Positions 19,195-28,173 are shown, counted from the stretch's first letter. The stretch: DNA of 64,000 nucleotides from Paraglaciecola arctica BSs20135 (GCF_000314995.1 NZ_BAEO01000015.1:1-64000); one strand, 5' to 3'. Made by a program: numbers and translations. Notes: a model not told the origin generated them from the sequence alone.

Positions 19195-20513
19195 TACTTT
19201 TCCTTAATGTCTGAAGGTGTTGTTTGTGTCACATACTGGCGCCACTGACTTAGTGCTAACTTATTACCTTTACTGCTGTATGCTGCCACTCGCCATTGGC
19301 TAGGAGACGCCATCACTTGTTCAGTGATCCAAGGAGGAGGATCGTAATATGCAACTCGTCCATCAATTAGTGCACTGAAGTTTTGATGACCTTCACTTTT
19401 GACTTCCAATTCATAAGTTTTAGCTGATGTATATTTAAGCCAACTAAAGCGAAGACTTGTTTTATTTTGGGGATCTAAAGTAGCTTGGAATAATGTAATA
19501 GATTTTTCTAAACCGGCATTCATTCTAGCTTGCAATACGTCATCATCTGTTGCTACGTAATAACGTAGTCGCGGCATTTCAAAGCCTGATACACCTCCAT
19601 TAATACTTACCCCAACACCTGTGTCTGAATCACCTTCTTTGTCTCTTGTAGCTTCAACTCGTAAAATAACTTGATATGGACCAATGATTTGATTGGGGAC
19701 TAATTGTGGATCAGGTCCTTTTAATGTGGTTTTGCCTGTTGGGGCAAGAAACACATCAAATCGCTGTAAAAGGGTATATCGTTTCTGTAATCCTCGCTGT
19801 TCCATTGGCAAATTAGCTTCTGGCACTAAATCAAATTCATTCGGCTCAGGATCACCAGGCAATACAATTTCCCAGCGCCCTTTTAAGCGCCCAGTACCGT
19901 TGTATGATATTTCTGCCAGGATCGCTGGCATCAGCTGTCCTTGAGAGGCTAGATGAACTGATGGTTTTCCTTGGTCGGTAACAAAGTAAGGATGTACCTG
20001 AGTTAGCGAAAAAGGTACCCGAGCACCACCATTGCTCATTCGGCAAGTCACCGCTATATACTGCGTTGAACCAGCTGATTCAAATTTACGCACGTAAAAA
20101 AATGACGAGTTATTGCCTGCTTGGGCACTTTGCATGGCACGCCTTGCCACTGAGGCAGGTATAGTCATCACATCAGTGAAATTTTGGCCATTGTTTTCAA
20201 TTGAGTTTTGTATCCCCAAGTCAGTGTTAGTCAAACCTAAACTTGGGCTGGTTTGCGCTAGGGTCTTGGGTAATCGCCCGAAAAAAGTCCCCGCTACACA
20301 AGGATTAGTTGAAGTGACAGTATTTGCGGCAACACTAATTTGACCACACCAAAAGGCCTCAGTAGAGATTTGCCCTGCTGTGCCCCTAAAGGTTAAAAAC
20401 ACCGAACTAACCCCAGTTGCATTAACATTAACACCAGTGGGATTGACAGAATTTACTGCAAAAGTTTTATTTACTAAGAGTAAAACCATCAAAACTATAT
20501 ATAGAATTTTCAT
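19194..20513 (-). CDS. Exported protein of unknown function, Ala/Ser/Thr-rich
   Basis: A 439-residue protein with a signal peptide (cleavage likely after KTFA). The N-terminal part is rich in N, T, V and G and resembles a beta-sandwich. There are two cysteines close together near residues 56 and 72. The C-terminal part contains SLRFSWLKYTSAKTYELEV and QWRVAAYSS, which look like fibronectin/Ig-type strands. No family is recognised. AGGGGA precedes the start. Ten bases separate it from the barrel gene upstream and it overlaps the downstream gene, so the three form one operon. Being an export substrate or partner of the barrel is inference. Confidence 0.7.
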   Translation of the reverse strand: MKILYIVLMVLLLVNKTFAVNSVNPTGVNVNATGVSSVFLTFRGTAGQISTEAFWCGQISVAANTVTSTNPCVAGTFFGRLPKTLAQTSPSLGLTNTDLGIQNSIENNGQNFTDVMTIPASVARRAMQSAQAGNNSSFFYVRKFESAGSTQYIAVTCRMSNGGARVPFSLTQVHPYFVTDQGKPSVHLASQGQLMPAILAEISYNGTGRLKGRWEIVLPGDPEPNEFDLVPEANLPMEQRGLQKRYTLLQRFDVFLAPTGKTTLKGPDPQLVPNQIIGPYQVILRVEATRDKEGDSDTGVGVSINGGVSGFEMPRLRYYVATDDDVLQARMNAGLEKSITLFQATLDPQNKTSLRFSWLKYTSAKTYELEVKSEGHQNFSALIDGRVAYYDPPPWITEQVMASPSQWRVAAYSSKGNKLALSQWRQYVTQTTPSDIKEK

Positions 20514-20523
20514 TTTGGTTCCC

Positions 20524-22572
20524 CTAAAAAGTTAGACTTATGCCAGACGTAATATTCCAGTCTTGGGTGAAGGTGTTAAAAGCAAAAATATTTTCTTCGG
20601 ATTTGTTACGTTGTTTCGCGTATCGTAAATACCATTGGCCTGGGACATCTCGCCCATAAAGGTTGAACGACCATTGGTGATCCACCCCCATATTCAAAGT
20701 CAGGGCATTCGATGTACTTAATCCAAAATTGTCATAATCTTTATTTAGACTGGAACCAAGGTTAATTCTCCAATCTGACGAAAACCCATAACTCATTACT
20801 AACGCAGCATTATTGTTATAAAAAGCGGTATTGTTTTCATGGTCGAAATTACGTGCTCGGCCCAAATCTAAATTGAGAGTCAGCGACTCAAACATCTGTA
20901 AACTTTGACTAATACTATGATTAATCAAAGAAAAGTCAGCTTGTTGCCTACCAATTTGGCGATTGTCTTGATTAGAATAAGAAAGGTTGTACCCGACAGC
21001 GTAAGTATTGAATGACCAGTTCGCCGATAACTCGAGTATCTTAGTGACTTGATCCGGCAAATGACTATCACCGTTAAAATCCGAGAATTCAGTATCAGGC
21101 ATATTTATTGCCATTTGATGAACTTTTTGCAAATTCACATTTAGACTTGGTAGGTAGTTGTTGACCTCAAACGTTTCGGATTGAAAGGCATTAGCTAGAT
21201 CTACGTTATAATTCAGGGAATGACTTTTAGTATTTGAAGTCAAAATAGTAGGAAGATGATCAATATTGTTTTCTGTTTCAGTAAACCCATATTGCCATTG
21301 ACCAGATGCTAGATCCCCTCTTAATCCAAGACGCTCAATTTTTTGGTCTGCGGAAGGTCCTGCAGCAATCACTCGATACAAAGCATCAATTTTGTCTTGA
21401 CCCAAATTAAGACTAACCGTAAATAACCGCGTACCTTGTTCGTTCTGCGTGATTAAATCTAAATCCAAATTAACTTGGTATGCTTGATCTGTGGTTTGCT
21501 CAACACTCACTAATTGAAACTCATCTTCCAACAATAAAGCGTTATCCTTCGGATTGGTAAAACGACTACTGGCAAATACGCCATCAAAACGGACTCTGTC
21601 TTCCCATAATTGACTGATAATTCGCAATCCCCAACCTTGATTCTTTTCTACATCTGAAACCTGCCCCACAGCAAAATCATCAATAGCTTGCACTTGACCA
21701 TCGACGTAAGACATTTCGACCCGTAACTTCCCAGGTTTATTAGGAAAGACTTCAACACCTAAAGTACTGGCAGCAATACGATGCTGGCTACTGCGTTGTC
21801 CAAAAAAGTTATTCCACCCTACAATTGCGCTACCATTTTGCTGAGTAAAGGCGATATCGAATATTGAGTTAAATTGATAACCTAAATGAACGCCTCGATT
21901 TGATAAATTATCCACCAGCAACGGATTCGAACCAAAGCCAGTATGGCCAACTCTGAAACTAGCTTTGCCTTTTTCAACTGACACTAAATAATCACTTAAA
22001 TCTATCTTGTCTGCTTGCTCACCACGTTCAGAAAACCGCAAAGCATTTTCTTGTTTAGAGGCTCCAACAATATTGGCTTGCGAGTGAATGGATAAATCTT
22101 TACGAGTATGCTGTGAACCAACACTTAGCTGCATATTTCCAACATAAAAACGGTCTTGTTCTGGTTTAAAGGCGTCTCCCTTATAATCGGCATCGAGTTG
22201 TGCATCCAAGGCAACAGAGCCATTCACAGTCCAATTTGCGGTTTTAAATCCAGAACGAGTTAATACCTTAATTTTTTGGTTATGAATTTCTAGCCACTGC
22301 CCCAAATTTACTTCATAAACGATTAAAGTGTTGATACCACTTGGCACTGGAAAACCATTGCCTTGATAACTAAATTGACCAGTTTGAGTTTGTTTAAAAC
22401 GGCTAGTGACATCTTTGTTATTCAATAGAAAACGTAACTGTTCAGTCGATACGCTTGTTTCAATATCGACTACCAAAGCTTGGTTTGCAGCATTCCAATC
22501 TTGTGCAAAACTGGCCACGGGGCACAAAGCGATAGTCGACGAGATGTAAATAGAAGCTTTTAAATACTTCAT
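20524..22572 (-). CDS. Predicted outer-membrane beta-barrel protein of unknown function
   Basis: A 682-residue exported protein: signal peptide ending in ASFA/QD, an N-terminal domain of about 100 residues with LRFLLNNKDVTSRF and a GINTLIV segment (Ig-like), then some 550 residues of alternating polar/apolar strands and a C-terminal GISLTF ending in phenylalanine, which is the classic signal for outer-membrane insertion. There is no TonB box or plug, and no POTRA domain that I can see, so it is neither a TonB-dependent receptor nor a two-partner transporter. A GGGAGAG site precedes the start. It is the central gene of the exported-protein operon. Confidence 0.7.
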   Translation of the reverse strand: MKYLKASIYISSTIALCPVASFAQDWNAANQALVVDIETSVSTEQLRFLLNNKDVTSRFKQTQTGQFSYQGNGFPVPSGINTLIVYEVNLGQWLEIHNQKIKVLTRSGFKTANWTVNGSVALDAQLDADYKGDAFKPEQDRFYVGNMQLSVGSQHTRKDLSIHSQANIVGASKQENALRFSERGEQADKIDLSDYLVSVEKGKASFRVGHTGFGSNPLLVDNLSNRGVHLGYQFNSIFDIAFTQQNGSAIVGWNNFFGQRSSQHRIAASTLGVEVFPNKPGKLRVEMSYVDGQVQAIDDFAVGQVSDVEKNQGWGLRIISQLWEDRVRFDGVFASSRFTNPKDNALLLEDEFQLVSVEQTTDQAYQVNLDLDLITQNEQGTRLFTVSLNLGQDKIDALYRVIAAGPSADQKIERLGLRGDLASGQWQYGFTETENNIDHLPTILTSNTKSHSLNYNVDLANAFQSETFEVNNYLPSLNVNLQKVHQMAINMPDTEFSDFNGDSHLPDQVTKILELSANWSFNTYAVGYNLSYSNQDNRQIGRQQADFSLINHSISQSLQMFESLTLNLDLGRARNFDHENNTAFYNNNAALVMSYGFSSDWRINLGSSLNKDYDNFGLSTSNALTLNMGVDHQWSFNLYGRDVPGQWYLRYAKQRNKSEENIFAFNTFTQDWNITSGISLTF

Positions 22573-22591
22573 AATGACTCTCCCTGTAAAT

Positions 22592-22626
22592 AAGCAGGTT
22601 GCTTTTCGTTTGTAATCAACCTGCTT
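22592..22626 (-). other. Intergenic hairpin within the secreted-protein operon
   Basis: A perfect 10-bp inverted repeat (AAGCAGGTTG and CAACCTGCTT) with a 15-base loop lies between the six-cysteine protein gene and the barrel gene. No T tract follows on the minus strand, so it may act as an RNA-stability or attenuation element more than as a terminator. Confidence 0.5.
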
Positions 22627-22640
22627 GCTTGGGTAAATGA

Positions 22641-23066
22641 CTAACGCCCAATTCTCATACTTGGGGCCCTTGATTCAGCTGGTACGGGTTTGACACATCT
22701 GTCAGCACCATTTTTAACTTCCATTCCATACCCTGTAGCGCAAGCCAGAGGGACCACATTCGAATTAGTCATTGGGCCCAGTTTGAAAGTGCCCACGCAC
22801 TTATCTGCTTTACCGTCATGATCGGTTTTCAAAAAATGACCAACGGATTTTTTGAGAATAGGGATATAGACGCTGGCGCACTTTTTAGGCGATTTATATG
22901 TTTTTCCAGCGGCTTTAAAGCACCTAGCACTGGAATTGTGCTTTGTTTCAAATGACCAACCATTTCCACACCCCCAAAAAGTATCGGCTGAATGGCTGGG
23001 GGGGCTGTAGCTTAATAGCAACATCCCAGTGACTAAGGCTAGTGTAATTAATGATGTGATTTTCAT
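22641..23066 (-). CDS. Exported six-cysteine miniprotein with duplicated motif
   Basis: A 141-residue protein with a signal peptide ending near SHSA/DT and six cysteines in the mature part, enough for three disulfides in the periplasm or outside. Two halves show the same pattern: CGNGWSFETK with ARCFK, and CATGYGMEVK with DRCVK, so a small domain appears duplicated. The ATG at 23066 has a strong GGAGAAAG site; a TTG 12 bp upstream has none. It is the first gene of the exported-protein operon, next to a ToxR/CadC-type regulator. The family is not recognised. Confidence 0.72.
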   Translation of the reverse strand: MKITSLITLALVTGMLLLSYSPPSHSADTFWGCGNGWSFETKHNSSARCFKAAGKTYKSPKKCASVYIPILKKSVGHFLKTDHDGKADKCVGTFKLGPMTNSNVVPLACATGYGMEVKNGADRCVKPVPAESRAPSMRIGR

Positions 23067-23145
23067 AACTTTCTCCAAAATATTATGTTTGATTGATTTA
23101 ACTAGCGGTTATTGCCGTTAGCTAATATCAGTATCAACACAATAG

Positions 23146-23182
23146 TTTGAGAAGCTTGAGAGAACTTTGAATAACTTTGAAT
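23146..23182 (-). promoter_or_regulatory. Phased TTTGA repeats, candidate site for ToxR/CadC-type regulator
   Basis: TTTGA occurs at 23146-23150, 23166-23170 and 23176-23180, with an imperfect copy CTTGA at 23155-23159, giving about one copy per helical turn. Two copies form an exact tandem 10-bp repeat AACTTTGAAT. On the minus strand this reads TCAAA-GTTAT-TCAAA, which fits the ToxR pattern TNAAA-N5-TNAAA. It lies 80-117 bp upstream of the first gene of the exported-protein operon and just downstream of the regulator gene. Confidence 0.55.
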
Positions 23183-23222
23183 GTTTTAAAAAACAATGGG
23201 TTAGATAATGTTAATTTTCCTT

Positions 23223-25292
23223 CTAATATAAATTAGCATAATCTTTGATGCTACTTTCACCTTGGTCTAAGTCTTTTTGAAATGTATTAATGTAAGTTTG
23301 ATGCCCAATATTCCATTGTTTACCTAAACGTATTTTCAATATTTCTGCCATATTAACCGCTTCTTGAAAATCACCTGTGGCGTGAGCATAACTTGCAGGG
23401 ATCATGGCAAAGGCAGGTCTAGGATCAAACCAATCGTATTTGTTTCGTTCATCTATATACATTTTTGCTTTTGAAAATTGCTTCAAATTCAAATAAGTTA
23501 TCGCAACATAAGCCGACACTATGGAGCGTGGATAAGTAAATTGCTCTACCGATCTTTGATACACTGCCAATCCAATTTTTTCTGCTTCCTCTAGGTTTTG
23601 CTCTTTTAAAGCAGCCAAGACTAAATCGGCCTGGGCAATCAACTCGCCTTCAGTATCTCCTAACTCTTGATAAAGTTTGACCACTTCTTTGAGTTCGCGT
23701 TTGGCAATGGCATAACGTTTACTAGAAATTTTAATACCCGCTGCCATGTGTTTTGCATAAACCAAATAGTTTCTAGCGCCTAACTGACGAAATATATCAG
23801 CTGATTTTTGATAATATTGGCTCGCCAAATCATAATCAGTGTTTCCAACCCAAATAGTATTACCTAAATTCAGCAAAGCTTGAGCTTCACGGAGTTTAAA
23901 TCCATGAAGTTGAAACATCTCCAAAGCAATTTGCAAATGTTCTACAGCTTGGTCAATTTTGCCAATAGCTTGATAGCTGGTGCCTATATTCATATGGGTT
24001 GCCCCGAGCAAATCCTTATCTTGAGTTTGCTCTACAGCGTCTAAGAAACCATTGGCTATATTAATGGACTGTTCTAGATTGCCTTGACTGTAGGCAATAT
24101 TCGATAATGTATTCTGTAAAAAAATATTCTGACGAATATCTAAGGCTTGCTTCATTAATTTTTGAATACCCTGCTCGGCTTGTTGTAATTTTCCTTCACG
24201 ATACAAAACTTCAATCTGATATATCTTGGCCCATGTAAAAGAGGGTTCACGCTTTATGGCTAAGTCTAGATAATCCTTAGCACTTTGAAATTCGCCGTGG
24301 TAAACACGACTCACACCAGTCGCGTAATCTTGGTTGGCCATGTGATTATTAGTATAGGTGTGGCTTAGTATCAATCGTTCTGGGCTTTGCGGCATTAAAC
24401 TTTGTAATAAATGTTCAAGTAACATATTTGAAGCTTCTAATATGTCTTCACTAATAAAACTAAAATTAGTACCTTTATTATCTCCCAAAATAAGCTGATA
24501 ACTTAAACTTGGCCGTTTGTCCTCGGTCAAGGTTAGATTCATTAATAATAACTGCTTACATCCCAATGCTGGACATACTTGTTGGAATATAGCTTCTGGA
24601 TCATATTGAAATTGCACATTTTCCAAATTGCTCAAAGTGGAATTCATATTTGCCACTTTAATTTTTGGAAAACGTTGCAACTCGTCGATCACCATAGTCA
24701 TCACACCGTATTCAACCCAAGAATCTTGATCATCTCCCGTTAGTACTTGCACCGGCAATACCGTTAACAAATCTGACATTGATTCACTAAGGGAAATAGG
24801 TTCTTCCTGAGGTTGTTTTGACAAGTAAAACCAAATTACCGAAAGGCTGACAACACACAACAAAGAAATCACGACAACTATAATTTTTTTTCTTTTGGGG
24901 TTTGTGTTAATTGGGGTACTAACACTCGACGTTTTAGTCACTACTGGGGTTGTGGGCAATTCTACTAGTTCTATTTTAACCTTTGGGTGGATCCTAAAGC
25001 CTTTGCCTCTAAGTGTTTGGATAATATCTTGATCAGAAACATATTCAGCTAACAGATGACGTGTATCAGACACTAATCGCGACAAAGACCATTCACTCAC
25101 CACTAAGTCTTTCCACAATTCATCAAGTAAATGGTATTTTTCGACTAACTGATGGTCAGCTAAAACAAGTTTTTCTAAGAATTGAAAAGACTTATCAGGA
25201 AGATCGATAGCCAAACCTTGGTAAGACAAGACCTGTTTGATTGGGTCAAGTGAAAACCCGCTGAATTTATAAATATAAGGTTTAGTATCCAT
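23223..25292 (-). CDS. CadC/ToxR-type winged-helix, transmembrane, TPR regulator
   Basis: A 689-residue membrane-bound transcription factor. Residues about 8-103 form an OmpR/CadC-type winged helix (ending in IIQTLRGKGFRI), residues 136-157 are one transmembrane helix after a KRKK stop, and the periplasmic part carries a domain around 190-320 and a run of tetratricopeptide repeats from about 330 to 640. This architecture senses a periplasmic condition and binds DNA directly from the membrane. AGAGGG precedes the start. It lies upstream of, and in the same direction as, the exported-protein operon, and a ToxR-like site lies between them. Confidence 0.88.
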   Translation of the reverse strand: MDTKPYIYKFSGFSLDPIKQVLSYQGLAIDLPDKSFQFLEKLVLADHQLVEKYHLLDELWKDLVVSEWSLSRLVSDTRHLLAEYVSDQDIIQTLRGKGFRIHPKVKIELVELPTTPVVTKTSSVSTPINTNPKRKKIIVVVISLLCVVSLSVIWFYLSKQPQEEPISLSESMSDLLTVLPVQVLTGDDQDSWVEYGVMTMVIDELQRFPKIKVANMNSTLSNLENVQFQYDPEAIFQQVCPALGCKQLLLMNLTLTEDKRPSLSYQLILGDNKGTNFSFISEDILEASNMLLEHLLQSLMPQSPERLILSHTYTNNHMANQDYATGVSRVYHGEFQSAKDYLDLAIKREPSFTWAKIYQIEVLYREGKLQQAEQGIQKLMKQALDIRQNIFLQNTLSNIAYSQGNLEQSINIANGFLDAVEQTQDKDLLGATHMNIGTSYQAIGKIDQAVEHLQIALEMFQLHGFKLREAQALLNLGNTIWVGNTDYDLASQYYQKSADIFRQLGARNYLVYAKHMAAGIKISSKRYAIAKRELKEVVKLYQELGDTEGELIAQADLVLAALKEQNLEEAEKIGLAVYQRSVEQFTYPRSIVSAYVAITYLNLKQFSKAKMYIDERNKYDWFDPRPAFAMIPASYAHATGDFQEAVNMAEILKIRLGKQWNIGHQTYINTFQKDLDQGESSIKDYANLY

Positions 25293-25410
25293 GCCACCCT
25301 CTTAAACAACTACTAAGATATTGGTATTTTGCTGAACAAATATCAATCAATAATTACAAAATACTTTTATTCGGCATATCTCCTCAATGTCCAGAATTTT
25401 GTCAAAGAGT

Positions 25411-25444
25411 CGCTACTTGAATGGCAATCCCCTTTCAAGTAGCG
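25411..25444. repeat. Perfect 11-bp inverted repeat
   Basis: CGCTACTTGAA at 25411-25421 is repeated in reverse complement at 25434-25444 with a 12-base loop. It lies between two divergently transcribed genes and has no T tract, so it is not an ordinary terminator. It marks the left edge of a GC-rich stretch. Confidence 0.6.
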
Positions 25445-25724
25445 AGAACGTCACATAAAACCGGTAAGGACTTTTCCGAAGTACAAGGTTAACAGGCGCC
25501 TACTCTGCGTTGCATGAATTTGAAAGAGCATAGGTAACCCGGGTTACACGATCCCTGAGTTCACGCGCCTTGATCGTGCGCCGAGCGTTAAGCCCTTTAA
25601 TTCTCGCTGAGTGGTCACTGCTTTAAATGGATTAGTATAAGTTTAATTCAAGTAAACAATTGCATAACACTCAACCTACATAATGATTATTTGTAATTAG
25701 AAAAACAATCAAGTAACGTGACAA

Positions 25725-25755
25725 ATTGACAACGCTGTCATTAATCGCATATAAA
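25725..25755 (+). promoter_or_regulatory. Promoter with overlapping NagR-like operator, upstream of chitinase
   Basis: A perfect -35 box TTGACA (25726-25731) and TATAAA (25750-25755) are separated by 18 bp. The -35 box lies within the palindrome ATTGACAACGCTGTCATT (25725-25742), which differs by one base from the NagR box of Alteromonadales as I remember it (AATGACARCGYTGTCATT). Repressor binding here would block RNA polymerase. The transcript would have a leader of about 180 nt before the chitinase. Confidence 0.7.
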
Positions 25756-25942
25756 GGTGATTGTGATGAGATTTAGCAAAAGTTGAAAATCAACAATAAT
25801 ACAACAGTAGGATTAGCGTCGAGTTTGATATGTGAACATCTCAAACACTTTTTTAAAAGCGATGCGAGGATATGAAATGAGCAGTGATTTTTTTTCGGAT
25901 CATTTACGGAACTATTTTCCAACAATTTAATAGGTACTTACT

Positions 25943-27193
25943 ATGACAAGACAACACACTGAAGACTTTTTTTCTGTAGGATTAAAGTATTTTTTTATCA
26001 GCTTGTTGTTCATTTGTTTATCAGCCAGCGCTCCCCCCCCTGTTGTTGCAAGTTATTATGTAGCTGCTGGAAACCCCATTGCAGTAAGCAATATACCTGC
26101 GAGCAAACTAAGCCACGTTTTATATGCTTTTATCGCGTTATGCGGAGATAATAGTGGTGCCAATAAATCAACACAAAAAGCCATTGTTGTTGCCTGCGAG
26201 GGTAAAGCCCCCTATTCAGCCGTGTTATATAACAAAAATGAAGTTATGACTGAGCTGGATGCTTTTAGAAAATTAAAACAGCTACATCCTCACTTAACTA
26301 TTTTGCCTTCTTTTGGTGGTTGGACCTTGTCCCAACCTTTCCATGGTTTGGCCAAAAGTGAATCGGCTCGTAAACATTTTGTGCAGTCAGCAATTGAATT
26401 GATAACACAACACGATGTATTCGACGGCATTGATATTGACTGGGAATATCCTGGCGGCGGTGGTAACAGTCAAAAAGTATTAAAAGGGGCACAAGCCCAA
26501 AACGAAAAGCAAGTATTCAAGCTACTTATGCAAGAGTTACGTGCCGGGTTAGACAAACTTGAACAAAACACTGGTAGAGATTACCAACTAACGGCGGCTA
26601 TAAGTGGCAGCAAAGCTAAAACCCAAGCCATAGATTGGAAAAAAACCATCCCATTTATGGATTATGTATTTGCGATGACCTACGACTTTGCGGTTGGGGA
26701 TGGCCGAGCTGGGCACCATACTAATTTATTTAGTTCTGATGAAAATAGCCTCAGTGCAAAAGGTATGATCAACAACCTTATAAACGCAGGCGTGCCTGCC
26801 CCAAAATTAGTACTTGGTATCGCCTTTTACGGCCGAGGATGGCATAACAGCAATTGGAAAAATAACGCTTTTGAGGGAAATAACCATGCTGTTTCAACGG
26901 GAAGTTACGTTTACAAAGAACTTATAGCTAACCCACCGCCTGGATATCTATATGGATATGACGCTCAAGCTGAAGCATCGTATTTATTTAATGCTGATAC
27001 ACAAGGTTTTATTTCATTCGATGATCCACGTTCCACTCGGGCAAAAACTGATTGGTCAAGGAACAAAGGCTTAGCAGGCGTATTTTCGTGGCAAATCATG
27101 CAGGATAACGGTGATTTGCTTGAGGCAATGTATCAAGGCATGCACTCATACGACAATCACGATGTTAGCACTGAGGTCCTTAAAACCAAATAA
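25943..27193 (+). CDS. GH18 family chitinase, exported
   Basis: A glycoside hydrolase family 18 endo-chitinase of 416 residues. An N-terminal hydrophobic segment (residues 15-31) serves as signal peptide or anchor. The substrate motif SFGGW is at 124-127 and the catalytic DxxDxDxE is D161-G-I-D164-I-D166-W-E168, all residues present; MTYDF follows later and the C-terminal FSWQIMQDNG completes the barrel. No chitin-binding module is attached. A NagR-like operator overlaps its promoter, tying it to N-acetylglucosamine control. It is the first gene of a unit with an MviM-like oxidoreductase and a halogenase homologue. Confidence 0.93.
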   Translation: MTRQHTEDFFSVGLKYFFISLLFICLSASAPPPVVASYYVAAGNPIAVSNIPASKLSHVLYAFIALCGDNSGANKSTQKAIVVACEGKAPYSAVLYNKNEVMTELDAFRKLKQLHPHLTILPSFGGWTLSQPFHGLAKSESARKHFVQSAIELITQHDVFDGIDIDWEYPGGGGNSQKVLKGAQAQNEKQVFKLLMQELRAGLDKLEQNTGRDYQLTAAISGSKAKTQAIDWKKTIPFMDYVFAMTYDFAVGDGRAGHHTNLFSSDENSLSAKGMINNLINAGVPAPKLVLGIAFYGRGWHNSNWKNNAFEGNNHAVSTGSYVYKELIANPPPGYLYGYDAQAEASYLFNADTQGFISFDDPRSTRAKTDWSRNKGLAGVFSWQIMQDNGDLLEAMYQGMHSYDNHDVSTEVLKTK

Positions 27194-27261
27194 CTTGATT
27201 TTGGTCCATTGGATAGATTTCAATAATTGAATGGTAAAAAAAAATTCAAATGGGAAATAAA

Positions 27262-28173
27262 ATGATACGTATGGGGCTAATAGGGCTGGGAGATATTGCC
27301 CAGAAAGCCTATCTACCTGTGCTCGCAACAATGGATGGAGTGACACCAGTTCTGTGCACTAGAAACTCCAATGTTTTGGCTCGCTTAGTTCAAACTTATG
27401 GACTAAAAGAAGGGTATACCGACATTTCTGACTTAATACGCGCCAACATTGACGGTGCAATGGTTCATACAAGCACCGAGCATCATGTAGAGATAATTGA
27501 GAAATTATTACAAGCGGGAATTCCTACCTTTGTAGATAAACCTGTCAGTTATAACCTGTCAGAAACTGAGCGTGTATTGGAGCTTTCTTCGAATAGAAAC
27601 CTGCCGTTTTTTGTCGGTTTTAACCGTCGTTATGCTCCGTTGATTAGCAGCATTGATGAAACAAACCCAGTGCAAATCAAAATGCAGAAAAATCGGGTGA
27701 ATCTACCGGCTCCTCAGCAAACCTTTATTTATGACGATTTTATTCATGTATTAGATACATTGCGCTTTTTATCAAAGGGCAAGATTGAACAGTTGCATGT
27801 ATTTGGTTACTACAAAGAGGACCTACTCGCTTCTATTGATGTGAATTGGCAATCAGGGCAAACGATGGTTTGCGGATCAATGAATCGTATCTGTGGTGTA
27901 GAAGAAGAAAAGTTGGAGTTATTTGGTCAGCAACAAAAATGGATAATAAGCCGTCTTAGTCAGGGGTGGCACTATACACCCACACATAAGTCTGAATTGT
28001 CATTTGGGGACTGGGATCCCACCTTATTTAAACGAGGCTTTGTCACTATGCTTCAGACGTTTATCAAACAAGTTGAAATGAACAAAAGTAATACTACTCA
28101 GCTCGATGATATTTTAAAAACCCATCAATTATGTGAGCAAGTTTTATCCGCAACATTAAAAAACAACGGTTAA
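27262..28173 (+). CDS. Gfo/Idh/MocA-family oxidoreductase (MviM-like)
   Basis: An NAD(P)-dependent oxidoreductase of 303 residues with the N-terminal Rossmann motif GLIGLGDIAQKAYLPVL and the DKP motif VDKPVSYNLSETER followed by GFNRRYAPL. These segments closely resemble E. coli MviM (YceM), a protein of uncertain substrate. I use the ATG at 27262, preceded by GGGA at suitable spacing; an ATG 12 bp upstream is possible. Placed between a chitinase and a halogenase homologue, it may oxidise an amino-sugar derivative; this is inference from context. Confidence 0.85.
   Translation: MIRMGLIGLGDIAQKAYLPVLATMDGVTPVLCTRNSNVLARLVQTYGLKEGYTDISDLIRANIDGAMVHTSTEHHVEIIEKLLQAGIPTFVDKPVSYNLSETERVLELSSNRNLPFFVGFNRRYAPLISSIDETNPVQIKMQKNRVNLPAPQQTFIYDDFIHVLDTLRFLSKGKIEQLHVFGYYKEDLLASIDVNWQSGQTMVCGSMNRICGVEEEKLELFGQQQKWIISRLSQGWHYTPTHKSELSFGDWDPTLFKRGFVTMLQTFIKQVEMNKSNTTQLDDILKTHQLCEQVLSATLKNNG

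Larger units (their letters stand above)
25293..25942. other. Long intergenic region upstream of chitinase
   Basis: The 650 bp contain no gene. A perfect 11-bp inverted repeat lies at 25411-25444 (CGCTACTTGAA, then TTCAAGTAGCG). The next 180 bp, to about 25620, are clearly richer in G and C than the surroundings and contain several short palindromes (such as ACCCGGGT and CGTGCGCCGAGCG), so a structured RNA or a degenerate repeat is possible. The 3' part holds the chitinase promoter with its operator. Confidence 0.5.

Noticed and set aside
20524-22572. Barrel protein as a TonB-dependent receptor or two-partner secretion transporter
   Set aside because: No TonB box, plug or POTRA domain could be seen.
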